Source: Candidatus Eisenbergiella merdavium (lineage in GTDB: Bacteria; Bacillota; Clostridia; Lachnospirales; Lachnospiraceae). From it: DNA of 38,743 bases. Positions 31,487 through 38,743 of the stretch are shown here, piece by piece (positions within the stretch are counted from its first letter, which is position 1; each line of letters starts with the position of its first letter). The notes under the pieces were generated by a model. That model did not search any database, was not told where the DNA came from, and worked only from the letters and a program-made list of their open reading frames with translations. The translations under genes and the position numbers were made by a program. The stretch is from the NCBI GenBank assembly GCA_019119595.1, contig DWWS01000019.1:1-38743 (forward strand), given 5' to 3'.

Positions 31487-31972
31487 TTATGCATGTCCGA
31501 ATTTCTCATAGATAAGCCTGGCTACGAAATCAGGCACGCACTGGGAAATATCGCCGTGAAACTGCGCGATCTCCTTCACGCTGGATGAGCTGAGATAGGC
31601 GTATTCCAGCCGTGTGGTCAAAAACATGGTATCCAGCTGGCCGCCCGACAGCATGCTGTTCGTCTGCGCGGTCTGCAGCTCATATTCAAAATCCGTGATG
31701 GCACGAAGTCCCCGGATCGCCACATGCACATCCTTTTTTCTGGCGTAATCGATCAAAAGCCCCGAAAAGGAGTCGATCTTCACGTTCGGAAGGTCCTTCG
31801 TTGCCTCCTCCAGTATTTTAACACGTTCTTCCACAGAAAACAACGGAGTCTTCTGCGTATTGTTCAGTACGCTGACCGTTAATTCATCAAAAATCGACGC
31901 CGCCCTCCGGATGATATCCAGATGGCCGAACGTCACCGGGTCAAAGCTTCCCGGGTAAATCGCTGCCTTCAT
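31487..31972 (-). CDS. coaD: Phosphopantetheine adenylyltransferase
   Basis: The 161-residue enzyme adenylates 4'-phosphopantetheine to dephospho-CoA, the penultimate step of CoA synthesis. [18 protein letters not shown] carries the T/HxGH nucleotidyltransferase motif, and [11 protein letters not shown] corresponds to the family's ISSTxVR motif. The ATG at 31972 fits the normal N-terminus and has GGAG 8 nt upstream; an upstream in-frame ATG at 31999 lies within the repeats after rsmD. It is the second gene of the rsmD-coaD-coiled-coil series. Confidence 0.95.
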   Translation of the reverse strand: MKAAIYPGSFDPVTFGHLDIIRRAASIFDELTVSVLNNTQKTPLFSVEERVKILEEATKDLPNVKIDSFSGLLIDYARKKDVHVAIRGLRAITDFEYELQTAQTNSMLSGGQLDTMFLTTRLEYAYLSSSSVKEIAQFHGDISQCVPDFVARLIYEKFGHA

Positions 31973-31988
31973 AACTCTCACTCCGCAT

Positions 31989-32030
31989 CTCTTTTTCATG
32001 AAAATTTTTTCATGAAATTTTTTTCATAAA
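31989..32030 (-). repeat. 14-nt tandem repeat, three copies, across the rsmD stop codon
   Basis: Minus-strand units TTTATGAAAAAAAT (32030-32017), TTCATGAAAAAATT (32016-32003) and TTCATGAAAAAGAG (32002-31989) follow one another. The first encodes the end of RsmD (FMKKI), the second contains its TGA, and the third is untranslated. Fourteen is not a multiple of three, so each duplication shifted frame; the present stop arises within the array. Confidence 0.85.
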
Positions 32031-32561
32031 TACATGCTTGTTGGTCTTATAGCATTTCTCTCTCGTTACCTCAAAGCCGCAGTCCTGCGCAAAGGAAAAA
32101 TCCCTGTCCTTTTCCGCCTCAAAGACAAGAAGCGTCTCTGCCGTCACATAGGGCATCCGGGCAAGCGCTTCCAGGACAGGCTCCTCCAGCCCCGCGCCGT
32201 AGGGAGCGTCCATAAAGATCACATCCGCTTCCTTCTCATGGATGCCGGAAAGCGCAGACACCACGTCCTGCCGAAGCAGCACGGCCCGCTCCGTAAATTT
32301 CGTAAAATGCAGGTTCTCCTGGATGCACTTCGCGGCCTTCGCCCCGTTTTCCACAAAATAGGCCCGTTTCGCGCCGCGGCTGATGGCTTCTATCCCGATG
32401 GCGCCGCTGCCGCTGCAAAGATCCACAAAAATACTTCCCGGGATCCATGGCTGCAGAATGTTGAACAGGGTTTCCTTGATCCTGTCCGTGGTCGGCCTGG
32501 TATCCAGCCCCTCCGGACATTTCAACGGCAGGCTTCTCGCCTCTCCCGCAATCACTCTCAT
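32010..32561 (-). CDS. rsmD: 16S rRNA (guanine-966-N2)-methyltransferase
   Basis: The 183-residue enzyme has [15 protein letters not shown] near the N-terminus and the SAM-binding loop [20 protein letters not shown] (about 45-64), both diagnostic for RsmD. The catalytic motif reads DAPYG rather than the more common DPPY, a conservative variant. It methylates G966 of 16S rRNA during 30S assembly. The ribosome site before the ATG is weak (AAAGGTATAAAGAGA). Its C-terminus runs into the 14-nt repeats. Confidence 0.93.
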   Translation of the reverse strand: MRVIAGEARSLPLKCPEGLDTRPTTDRIKETLFNILQPWIPGSIFVDLCSGSGAIGIEAISRGAKRAYFVENGAKAAKCIQENLHFTKFTERAVLLRQDVVSALSGIHEKEADVIFMDAPYGAGLEEPVLEALARMPYVTAETLLVFEAEKDRDFSFAQDCGFEVTREKCYKTNKHVFMKKIS

Positions 32562-32613
32562 TCTCTTTATACCTTTCCGATTCCTTCTTCACACCGGAAT
32601 CTGTCTGCCTTTC

Positions 32614-32642
32614 ATTATAAGGGCTCGTTAAAAAAAAGGCAA
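32614..32642 (-). promoter_or_regulatory. Promoter of rsmD-coaD (TTGCCT-17-TATAAT)
   Basis: Minus-strand TTGCCT (32642-32637) and a perfect TATAAT (32619-32614) are separated by 17 nt including a run of seven Ts. The leader is about 45 nt. Confidence 0.7.
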
Positions 32643-32683
32643 TGCTTTTTCCGCAGGCTGTCAAACGAAGCGTAACTATTCAG

Positions 32684-32714
32684 CCAGGTCTGCGCATTTA
32701 CTGTGCAGACCTGG
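32684..32714 (-). terminator. Stable hairpin downstream of parC
   Basis: CCAGGTCTGCGCA (32684-32696) pairs with 32702-32714 with one wobble around TTTAC. It follows the parC stop by about 20 nt but has no T-tract, being followed on the minus strand by CTGAATAGTTACG. It may act as a terminator or be a copy of a dispersed palindromic element. Confidence 0.5.
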
Positions 32715-32732
32715 AGCCGGGCCTTCCATGCT

Positions 32733-34970
32733 TCACACGCGTACCTTCGTGCCCTTTCCGTCCCGCTTCGCCGTCTTCAGGCGGGAAAGGGCGAGCTGCT
32801 TATCTCCCACCGGAATGCTCTCTTCTTCCCCGGGGCCGGTGTAGTAGACCGCCTCCACGAAGTCGTCCGGGCTTAAGCGGATGGCGCGCACGCCCACGGC
32901 CGCCTTTTTCTTCTCCGGGATCTCCTCCACGGCGAAGCGCAGGAAAAAGCCCTTGTGCGTCTGAAGCACCATGGTCTGCTGCTCTCTCAGCACGGTCACG
33001 TCCTTCACCTCGTCCCCGTCCTGCAGCTTTGTGGCGGCGACGGTTCGCTTCATCACGTCAAATTCCCCGCCGTCCACCAGCTTGCTCATCCCCATCCGGG
33101 TGGTGAAGATCACGCGGAACAGGTTCAGTTCGGACTGGCCGCAGGCAAGAAGGATCTCTTCCTTTGCGGAATCGTAGTTGCTCACGTTGTCCACCGGGGT
33201 TCCCTTATCCCGGAATTTTCCGTAGGGAAGGTCAGAAACCTTAATGGTATGGAGCTGTCCCGTATTGGTGAACAGGCAGACCCTTCCCGTATTCCTGCAC
33301 TGGAACACAAAACGGTTCTCCGCCTCCGCCGCTTCCTTATTCCGCTCGTAGGCGGCCAGGTCGATGGTCCTGGCATAGCCGAAGCGGTCCATCAGGAACA
33401 CCACGTCCACCTCCTCCGCCTTCTTTTCCTCGAACACCGCCTCCGCGCAGTTGTCGATCACGGTCCGCCTGGGCCTTGCGAATTTTCTTTTGATCTCGTC
33501 CAATTCGTTCACGATGACCTGGGCCATAGATTCCCTGCGCTCCAGGATATCCTCATAGCGGTAGATATTGGCAAGGGTTTCCTCATGCTCTTTGATCAGG
33601 GCCTCCAGCTCCAGGCCGATGAGCTTGTACAGGCGCATCTCCAGAATGGCGTTGGCCTGATTTTCCGTAAAGCAAAGCTGAGCCGCCATCACCCGGGATT
33701 CCTTCGACTTGAAGCGGATGCCGTCGGTCTTTCCCTCCACCAGGCAGGCCTTCGCCATGGCCCGGTCGCGGGAGCCTCTGAGGATTTCGATGATCAGGTC
33801 GATCACGTTGCAGGCCTTGATGAGGCCCTCCTGGATCTCCCGGCGGCTCCTTTCCTTTGCCAGCAGGTTTTCATATTTTCTCGTGGTCACCTGATAAAGG
33901 AAATCCACATGAGCCTTCAGGATGGCCCGAAGCCCCAGGGTTTCCGGCCTGCCGTCCGCGATGGCCAGCATGTTCACGCCGAAGGTATCCTCCAGACGGG
34001 TCTTTTTATAGAGCATGTTGATGAAGTTGTCAACGTCCGCATCCTTTTTCAGCTCGATGACAATGCGGATGCCCTCCTTGGAGGACTGGTTGGAGATGTC
34101 GCTGATGTCCGCGGTTTTCTTCGTCTCCGCCAGCGCCGCAACGTCAGACAGAAATTTGCCGATGTTGGCGCCGATCATGGGATAGGGGATCTCGGTGATG
34201 ACCACGTTGGTCTTTCCGCCCTTTCCCTTCTCCACCTCCACCTTGCCGCGGACGCGGATCTTTCCGGCTCCCGTCTCGTAAATGGAGAGCAGGTCGTCTT
34301 TGTTGGTGACGATTCCTCCCGTAGGAAAGTCCGGCCCCTTCAGATACCGCATCAGCTCCGCCGTGGAGACGGACTCGTTTTTCAGAAAAGCCTTTTCCGC
34401 CTCAATCACCTCACCCAGGTTATGGGGCGGGATGCTGGTGGCCATACCCACGGCAATGCCCTCCGAGCCGTTGACCAGCAGGTTGGGGATCTTTACCGGA
34501 AGGACCAGAGGTTCCTTTTCCGTCTCGTCAAAATTCGGCCCGAAGTCCACCACATCCTTATCCAGATCGCCCAGAAAGGCCTCCTGGGTCACCTGCTCCA
34601 GGCGCGCCTCCGTATAACGCATGGCGGCGGCCCCGTCGCCCTCGATGTTTCCGAAGTTTCCGTGTCCGTCCACCAGCGGCATGCCCTTTTTGAAATCCTG
34701 GGCCATCACCACCAGCGCGTCGTAGATGGAGCTGTCCCCGTGAGGATGGTATTTACCCATGGTATCCCCCACGATACGGGCGCATTTCCGGTAGGGTCTG
34801 TCATAGCGGATCCCCAGCTCATACATGTCGTAAAGAGTCCGGCGCTGCACCGGCTTAAGCCCGTCGCGCACATCCGGAAGGGCTCTCGCCACGATCACGC
34901 TCATGGCGTAGTCGATGAAGGACTTCTGCATGACCTCGGAATACTCTGTTTTTATGATCTTCTCTTCCAA
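32733..34970 (-). CDS. parC: DNA topoisomerase IV/gyrase-type subunit A (ParC-like)
   Basis: From TTG at 34970 (AAGGAG 9 nt upstream, 13 nt after parE) the product is 745 residues; an in-frame TTG at 34994 overlaps parE and lacks a site. The N-terminus has the quinolone-pocket region (GDTMGKYHPHGDSSIYDALV) and the catalytic tyrosine in AAAMRYTEARL, followed by a coiled-coil gate and a C-terminal beta-pinwheel. The gyrase-specific GyrA box (QRRGGKG) is missing; the equivalent position reads KFRDKGTPVDN. That and the pairing with parE favour topoisomerase IV, which decatenates daughter chromosomes, over gyrase. Confidence 0.85.
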   Translation of the reverse strand: MEEKIIKTEYSEVMQKSFIDYAMSVIVARALPDVRDGLKPVQRRTLYDMYELGIRYDRPYRKCARIVGDTMGKYHPHGDSSIYDALVVMAQDFKKGMPLVDGHGNFGNIEGDGAAAMRYTEARLEQVTQEAFLGDLDKDVVDFGPNFDETEKEPLVLPVKIPNLLVNGSEGIAVGMATSIPPHNLGEVIEAEKAFLKNESVSTAELMRYLKGPDFPTGGIVTNKDDLLSIYETGAGKIRVRGKVEVEKGKGGKTNVVITEIPYPMIGANIGKFLSDVAALAETKKTADISDISNQSSKEGIRIVIELKKDADVDNFINMLYKKTRLEDTFGVNMLAIADGRPETLGLRAILKAHVDFLYQVTTRKYENLLAKERSRREIQEGLIKACNVIDLIIEILRGSRDRAMAKACLVEGKTDGIRFKSKESRVMAAQLCFTENQANAILEMRLYKLIGLELEALIKEHEETLANIYRYEDILERRESMAQVIVNELDEIKRKFARPRRTVIDNCAEAVFEEKKAEEVDVVFLMDRFGYARTIDLAAYERNKEAAEAENRFVFQCRNTGRVCLFTNTGQLHTIKVSDLPYGKFRDKGTPVDNVSNYDSAKEEILLACGQSELNLFRVIFTTRMGMSKLVDGGEFDVMKRTVAATKLQDGDEVKDVTVLREQQTMVLQTHKGFFLRFAVEEIPEKKKAAVGVRAIRLSPDDFVEAVYYTGPGEEESIPVGDKQLALSRLKTAKRDGKGTKVRV

Positions 34971-34983
34971 CTTTCCACTCTCC

Positions 34984-36906
34984 TTAAATATCAAGCTGGG
35001 CGTCCGGCGCGTATTCGTAAATGAAGGTCCGTCTCGGAGGCACGTCCGTTCCCATGAGAAGCTCCGTCACCTCCGACGCCATTCTCGCGTCCTCGATCTC
35101 CACCTGCTTCAACAGCCTGGTTTCCGGATCCAGCGTGGTCTCCCAAAGCTGGGAAGCGTCCATTTCTCCCAGGCCCTTGTAGCGCTGCAGGGTGAAAGGC
35201 CCCTTGTGCTTCTTCCGGTAACGCTCCAGCGCCTTATCGTCGTAAAGATATTCCTCCTTCCCCTTCGCGGGCATCGCCTTATAAAGAGGAGGCATGGCGA
35301 GATACACATGGCCTTCAAAGATCAGCTCCGGCATGAACCGGTAAAACAGGGTAAGAAGCAGGGTGGAAATATGGGAGCCGTCCACGTCCGCATCCGTCAT
35401 AATGATGATCTTGTCATAACGCAGCTTTGAAATGTCAAAATCGTTTCCGTACCCTTCTGAAAAGCCGCAGCCGAAGGCGTTGATCATCGTCTTGATCTCC
35501 GCGTTCGCAAGCACCTTGTCGATGCTCGCCTTTTCCACGTTCAGGATCTTTCCCCGGATGGGCAGGATGGCCTGATAGGAACGGTCCCTCGCCATCTTGG
35601 CGCTGCCGCCCGCGGAATCTCCCTCCACGATGAAGATCTCGCATTTGGAGGGATCTCTAGATTCGCAGTTCGCGAGCTTCCCGTTGGAATCGAAGGAAAA
35701 CTTCTGCTTGGTGAGCAGGTTGGTCTTTGCCTTTTCCTCGCTCTTTCTGATCTTCGCCGCCTTCTCCGCGCAGCCGATGATGCTCTTTAAGGTTTCCAGG
35801 TTCCGGTCAAAGTAACGGACCACCTCCTCGCCCGTCACCTTGCTCACCACCTTGGCCGCATCCTGATTGTCCAGCTTGGTCTTGGTCTGTCCCTCAAACC
35901 GGGGATCCGGATGCTTGATCGAGATCACCGCCGTCATCCCGTTTCTCACGTCCGCCCCCGTAAAATTGGGATCCTTCTCCTTCAGGATGTTGAGCTGCTT
36001 CGCATAGGTATTGATGATGTTGGTGAACATGGTCTTGAAGCCGGTCAGATGGGTGCCGCCCTCCGCGTTGTATATGTTGTTGCAGAAGCCGAGCACGTTC
36101 TCATGAAACTCGTTCACATACTGAAAGGCGCCTTCAACGGAGATGCCCTCACTCTCCCCGCCAAAATAGATCACGTCGCTCACCGCCTCCCTGGATTTGT
36201 TCAGGTCGCGGATGAAGCCCACAATTCCCTCCGGCTCGTGATACTCGATCGTCTCCGGCTCATCCTTTCTTTTATCTGTAAAAACGATGGTCAGGGCCGG
36301 ATTCAAATAAGCCGTCTCATGCAGGCGGCTCTTGATCTCATCCTCTTTAAAGCGTGTTTTTTCAAAAATCTCGCCGTCCGGCAGAAAATTGATGCTGGTT
36401 CCCGTGCTCCTTGTCTTTCCCACCACGGGAAGCAGGCCGTCCTGAAGCTCCACCGTCGGGATGCCGCGCTCATAACGGTCCTCATAGATCTTTCCGTCGT
36501 GCCGCACCCGGACGGTCATCCTGGCAGAAAGGGCGTTCACCACGGAGGAGCCCACGCCGTGCAGACCGCCGCTGGTCTTATAGGCGGAATGATCGAATTT
36601 TCCTCCCGCATGCAGGGTGGTAAACACCAGCCGCTCCGCGCTCACCCCTTTTTCATGCATGCCCACGGGAATGCCTCTCCCGTTATCCTCCACAGTGGCG
36701 GAGCCGTCCGCCTCCAGTGTCACGCTGATCCTGTCGCACACCCCAGCCAGGTGCTCGTCCACCGCGTTGTCCACGATCTCATAGACCAGATGATTCAGTC
36801 CCTTTGTGGAAACGCTTCCGATATACATGCCCGGCCTTTTCCGGACCGCCTCAAGCCCCTCCAGCACCGTGATGCTGGAAGCGTCGTAGGTATTCTGACC
36901 GCTCAT
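34984..36906 (-). CDS. parE: DNA topoisomerase IV/gyrase-type subunit B (ParE-like)
   Basis: From ATG at 36906 (GGAGG 5 nt upstream) the product is 640 residues; the frame continues upstream through the hairpin leader but without a start of similar quality. Residues 10-220 form the GHKL ATPase (GLEAVRKRPGMYIGS, EIVDNAVDEH, DNGRGIPVGMH, GGLHGVGSSVVNAL); a transducer domain follows, then TOPRIM with EGDSAGGSAKMARDRSYQAI and DADVDGSHI for metal binding. The C-terminus lacks the long gyrase B insert. It forms the A2B2 enzyme with the next gene. Confidence 0.88.
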   Translation of the reverse strand: MSGQNTYDASSITVLEGLEAVRKRPGMYIGSVSTKGLNHLVYEIVDNAVDEHLAGVCDRISVTLEADGSATVEDNGRGIPVGMHEKGVSAERLVFTTLHAGGKFDHSAYKTSGGLHGVGSSVVNALSARMTVRVRHDGKIYEDRYERGIPTVELQDGLLPVVGKTRSTGTSINFLPDGEIFEKTRFKEDEIKSRLHETAYLNPALTIVFTDKRKDEPETIEYHEPEGIVGFIRDLNKSREAVSDVIYFGGESEGISVEGAFQYVNEFHENVLGFCNNIYNAEGGTHLTGFKTMFTNIINTYAKQLNILKEKDPNFTGADVRNGMTAVISIKHPDPRFEGQTKTKLDNQDAAKVVSKVTGEEVVRYFDRNLETLKSIIGCAEKAAKIRKSEEKAKTNLLTKQKFSFDSNGKLANCESRDPSKCEIFIVEGDSAGGSAKMARDRSYQAILPIRGKILNVEKASIDKVLANAEIKTMINAFGCGFSEGYGNDFDISKLRYDKIIIMTDADVDGSHISTLLLTLFYRFMPELIFEGHVYLAMPPLYKAMPAKGKEEYLYDDKALERYRKKHKGPFTLQRYKGLGEMDASQLWETTLDPETRLLKQVEIEDARMASEVTELLMGTDVPPRRTFIYEYAPDAQLDI

Positions 36907-36923
36907 TGCTACCTCCATTCCGA

Positions 36924-37026
36924 AGCGCTTTAGCGCTGAGGAACGCGCGCAGAAATCGCGGATGCGATTTCTACGCTGCGCAAGGATACTTCGTATCCTG
37001 AGAATTTGTGACGCTTCAGCACAAAT
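36924..37026 (-). other. Chain of four hairpins in the parE leader
   Basis: Four successive inverted repeats precede the parE ribosome site: AGCGCT/AGCGCT (36924-36937); AGAAATCGC/GCGATTTCT (36951-36972, with an outer GCGC pair); AGGATAC/GTATCCT (36983-36999); ATTTGTG/CACAAAT (37004-37026). All arms are perfect. They could fold as a structured 5' leader or represent a composite dispersed repeat. The stem nearest the gene ends about 6 nt from GGAGG. Confidence 0.7.
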
Positions 37027-37047
37027 CCCGCTCCGTTTTCCCAAACA

Positions 37048-37127
37048 CAGGCTGCCTGGCGGAAATTCCGTCAGACAGCCTGACAGTCAACGGCGGGAAG
37101 CGGCTTTTTCCTCTCCCTCTTCCCGCC
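37048..37127. terminator. Two hairpins downstream of degV
   Basis: A 17-bp stem with two mismatches (37049-37065 region with 37066-37082) and a perfect 9-bp stem, GGCGGGAAG (37092-37100) with 37119-37127, occupy the degV-parE spacer. Neither has a clear minus-strand T-tract. Upstream of them, two direct copies of TTGTCT(A/G)TCTC (37137-37147, 37157-37167) are 20 nt apart. Confidence 0.45.
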
Positions 37128-37198
37128 CTTATCATTTTGTCTATCTCGTAAACGTATTGTCTGTCTCACAAATATAAGGCAGATGCCTGCCAGGATTC

Positions 37199-38065
37199 TC
37201 AGTCGTTTCGCATGGTGACCGCCACCGCCAGCGCTCCGGGGCCGATGTGGCAGGATACGCTTAAGGAAAGCGGATCGATGTGGCTCTGCGCGCCCGGGAA
37301 ATGGGCGAGCACCTCCTTCTGGAAATCCTTTACCGCCTCCTCGTTCTGGGTGTGTGCAAAATCGATCCACATCCCGCAGTCCTCCAGAGGACGGCCGAAG
37401 CGTTCCTTTACGTCGTTCATCGCCGCGTTCAGCATGATCTGTCTTGCGGACGTCGTGGTCCTTGCCTTGGCAAAGGCATCCAGCTTCTCTCCCTGGATCT
37501 GAAGCACCGGCTTTAAGCGCAGAAGGGTTCCAAGCGCAGCTGCCGCCGGGGTGATGCGTCCGCCCTTCTTCAGATAATAAAGGGTATCCACCATGATATA
37601 GATGCTGGAATTGAACCTGTCCTTTTCCAGAAATTCCTTAATTTCGGCCCCGTCCATCCCCTGCCCGGCCAGATGGAGAGCGTCCATCACGGAACGGCGC
37701 TGGGTGACGGAGATCCGCTGGTTGTTCACCACCTGCACCCGTCCGTCAAAATCGTCCGCGAGCATCATCGCGGTCTGACAGGAGCCGGAAAGGCCGCTGC
37801 TCATGGGGATATGCACGACCTGGTCGTAATCCAGCAGAAGCCTGCGCCACAGCCGGAGCACGGAATCCGGCGTGGGCTGCGACGTGGAAACGGGAACGCC
37901 CGTCCGCAGCTTCTCATAAAATTCTTCCTGTGTCAGGTTGATCCCCTCAAAAAAGTTCTCCCCGCCTATCATGAACGGCATGGGCAGAACATGAATCCCG
38001 AGCTGCTCCGCCTGTGCCTGGGTGATTCCGCTGTTGCTGTCTGTGACAATCGCAATCTTCGACAT
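37199..38065 (-). CDS. DegV-family fatty-acid-binding protein
   Basis: The 288-residue protein has the family start IAIVTDSNSGITQAQAEQLGIHVLPM and the conserved HIPMSSGLSGSCQTA loop that contacts the fatty-acid carboxylate. DegV/FakB proteins present bound fatty acid to the kinase FakA for phosphorylation; no fakA is in the window. GGAG lies about 6 nt before the ATG at 38065 (an in-frame ATG at 38077 is closer to no site). It has its own promoter, whose -35 lies inside the end of recG. Confidence 0.9.
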   Translation of the reverse strand: MSKIAIVTDSNSGITQAQAEQLGIHVLPMPFMIGGENFFEGINLTQEEFYEKLRTGVPVSTSQPTPDSVLRLWRRLLLDYDQVVHIPMSSGLSGSCQTAMMLADDFDGRVQVVNNQRISVTQRRSVMDALHLAGQGMDGAEIKEFLEKDRFNSSIYIMVDTLYYLKKGGRITPAAAALGTLLRLKPVLQIQGEKLDAFAKARTTTSARQIMLNAAMNDVKERFGRPLEDCGMWIDFAHTQNEEAVKDFQKEVLAHFPGAQSHIDPLSLSVSCHIGPGALAVAVTMRND

Positions 38066-38110
38066 AGCCTTCTCCATTTCTGTAGCATTCCTGTAGTCTT
38101 GTTATCAGAA

Positions 38111-38139
38111 ATTTTACCTTTATATACTCCGAAAGTCAA
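38111..38139 (-). promoter_or_regulatory. Promoter of degV (TTGACT-17-TAAAAT)
   Basis: Minus-strand TTGACT (38139-38134) lies in the last codons of recG and TAAAAT (38116-38111) just after its stop, 17 nt apart. Confidence 0.65.
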
Positions 38140-38743
38140 CCGGATTACCATATTCGTTCTCCCAGCGGTAGAGAGGGACAAGCTCCTCCTTCTCCCGCTG
38201 CGGGTCTCCGGCCACGATCCGCTCCGCCAGGTCTCCGGCCTTTAAAAGAAGGTCCGAATCCCGGTAGATATCACCGATCTTAAAATCAAGCTGCCCGCTC
38301 TGGCGCACGCCCGCCAGATCTCCCGGCCCCCGCAGCTTCAGATCCTCGTTCGCGATGAAAAAGCCGTCGTTCGAGTCGTTCAGGATCTTCAGCCGCTTCA
38401 TGATCTCCTCGTTCTCGTTGGAGCTGATGAAAATGCAGTAGCTCTGCGCGCTTCCTCTCCCCACGCGGCCCCGGAGCTGGTGAAGCTGCGCCAGGCCGAA
38501 GCGCTCCGCGTTCTCCACCATCATCACGGTGGCGTTGGGAACGTTGATCCCCACCTCGATCACGGTGGTGGAAACCAGAACGTCCGTCTCTCCTGCGGCG
38601 AATTCCTCCATGATCCGGTTCTTCTGCGCCGGCTTCATCCTTCCGTGCAGAGACGCGATGCGGATCTCTCCGGGCAGGGCCGCTTCCAGCTTTTTCGCAT
38701 AATCCTGCACGTTTTCCAGCCCGTCCATCTCCCCCTCCTCCAC
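38120..38743 (-). CDS. recG: ATP-dependent DNA helicase RecG, C-terminal part
   Basis: The frame is open to the right edge, giving the last 207 residues. They contain helicase motifs of the second RecA-like domain: VLVSTTVIEVGINVPNATVMMVENAERFGLAQLHQLRGRVGRG (motifs V and VI) and the RecG-specific NDGFFIANEDLKLRGPGDLAGVRQSG region. RecG reverses stalled replication forks and branch-migrates Holliday junctions. The 5' two-thirds (wedge and first helicase domain) lie outside the window. Confidence 0.93.
   Translation of the reverse strand: MEEGEMDGLENVQDYAKKLEAALPGEIRIASLHGRMKPAQKNRIMEEFAAGETDVLVSTTVIEVGINVPNATVMMVENAERFGLAQLHQLRGRVGRGSAQSYCIFISSNENEEIMKRLKILNDSNDGFFIANEDLKLRGPGDLAGVRQSGQLDFKIGDIYRDSDLLLKAGDLAERIVAGDPQREKEELVPLYRWENEYGNPVDFRSI

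Noticed and set aside
32955..35024. A 689-codon plus-strand ORF opposite parC, and similar long antisense ORFs at 25128-27095, 23086-24621, 18077-19735 and 7333-8739
   Set aside because: They are complements of strongly conserved genes, lack ribosome sites, and translate to His/Gly/Arg-rich sequence typical of GC-rich antisense frames.

Overview
The window looks like a chromosomal segment of an anaerobic, moderately GC-rich member of the Clostridia, most likely Lachnospiraceae. Reasons: a CpsB-type PHP phosphatase behind an XRE regulator, the IscU-like/GGGtGRT gene pair, a YlbJ-like sporulation membrane protein, the rsmD-coaD-coiled-coil protein series, a ParE/ParC pair beside degV and recG, strong AGGAGG ribosome sites and several TTG/GTG starts. 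I see no rRNA, tRNA, CRISPR array, phage module or intact insertion sequence.

Layout. 1-659 (minus): an XRE regulator translationally coupled (GTGA overlap) to the 5' part of a CpsB/YwqE-like tyrosine phosphatase that runs off the left edge; this is probably the head of a surface-polysaccharide locus. 660-1235 is a non-coding control region with two copies of a dyad element and two good plus-strand promoters, leading to an SPFH/SHOCT protein (1236-2321). 2389-4323 (minus): a zinc-ribbon, one-TM, leucine-rich-repeat surface protein. 4324-4862 is non-coding and AT-rich. 4863-6581 (minus): IscU-like scaffold plus GGGtGRT protein. 6897-9892 (minus): an ABC importer of the TrpXYZ-like class (lipoprotein, permease, ATPase) with its own promoter and a candidate operator. 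10077-15592 (minus): argH, asd, topB (TTG start) and a left-handed beta-helix protein. 15843-17451 (plus): a SsuB/SsuC-type ABC ATPase and permease without a binding protein.

17585-22249 (minus): a glycan cluster, GH125 alpha-mannosidase, cytoplasmic Cys-type sulfatase and a GH20-like hexosaminidase, read from one promoter. Diverging from it are a MarR regulator and a MATE exporter (22522-24420). 24417-28485 (minus): a tight operon of a pseudouridine synthase-HAD phosphatase fusion, a YgiQ radical SAM protein and an orphan response regulator. 28554-29612 (plus): YlbJ-like protein. 29673-32561 (minus): rsmD, coaD, a coiled-coil protein and an exported amidase. 32733-38743 (minus): recG (3' part), degV, parE, parC.

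The pattern I find most striking is not a gene. Four unrelated proteins (CpsB-like N-terminus, LRR-protein linker, a TopB insert, the YgiQ tail) each carry a tandem coding repeat of exactly 18 nt. Short tandem repeats of other periods (14, 16, 17-18 and 46 nt) sit only in non-coding DNA or over stop codons at gene ends. This suggests a genome with active short-tandem-repeat expansion filtered by reading frame. All family assignments are from reading the translations by eye; no database search was run.
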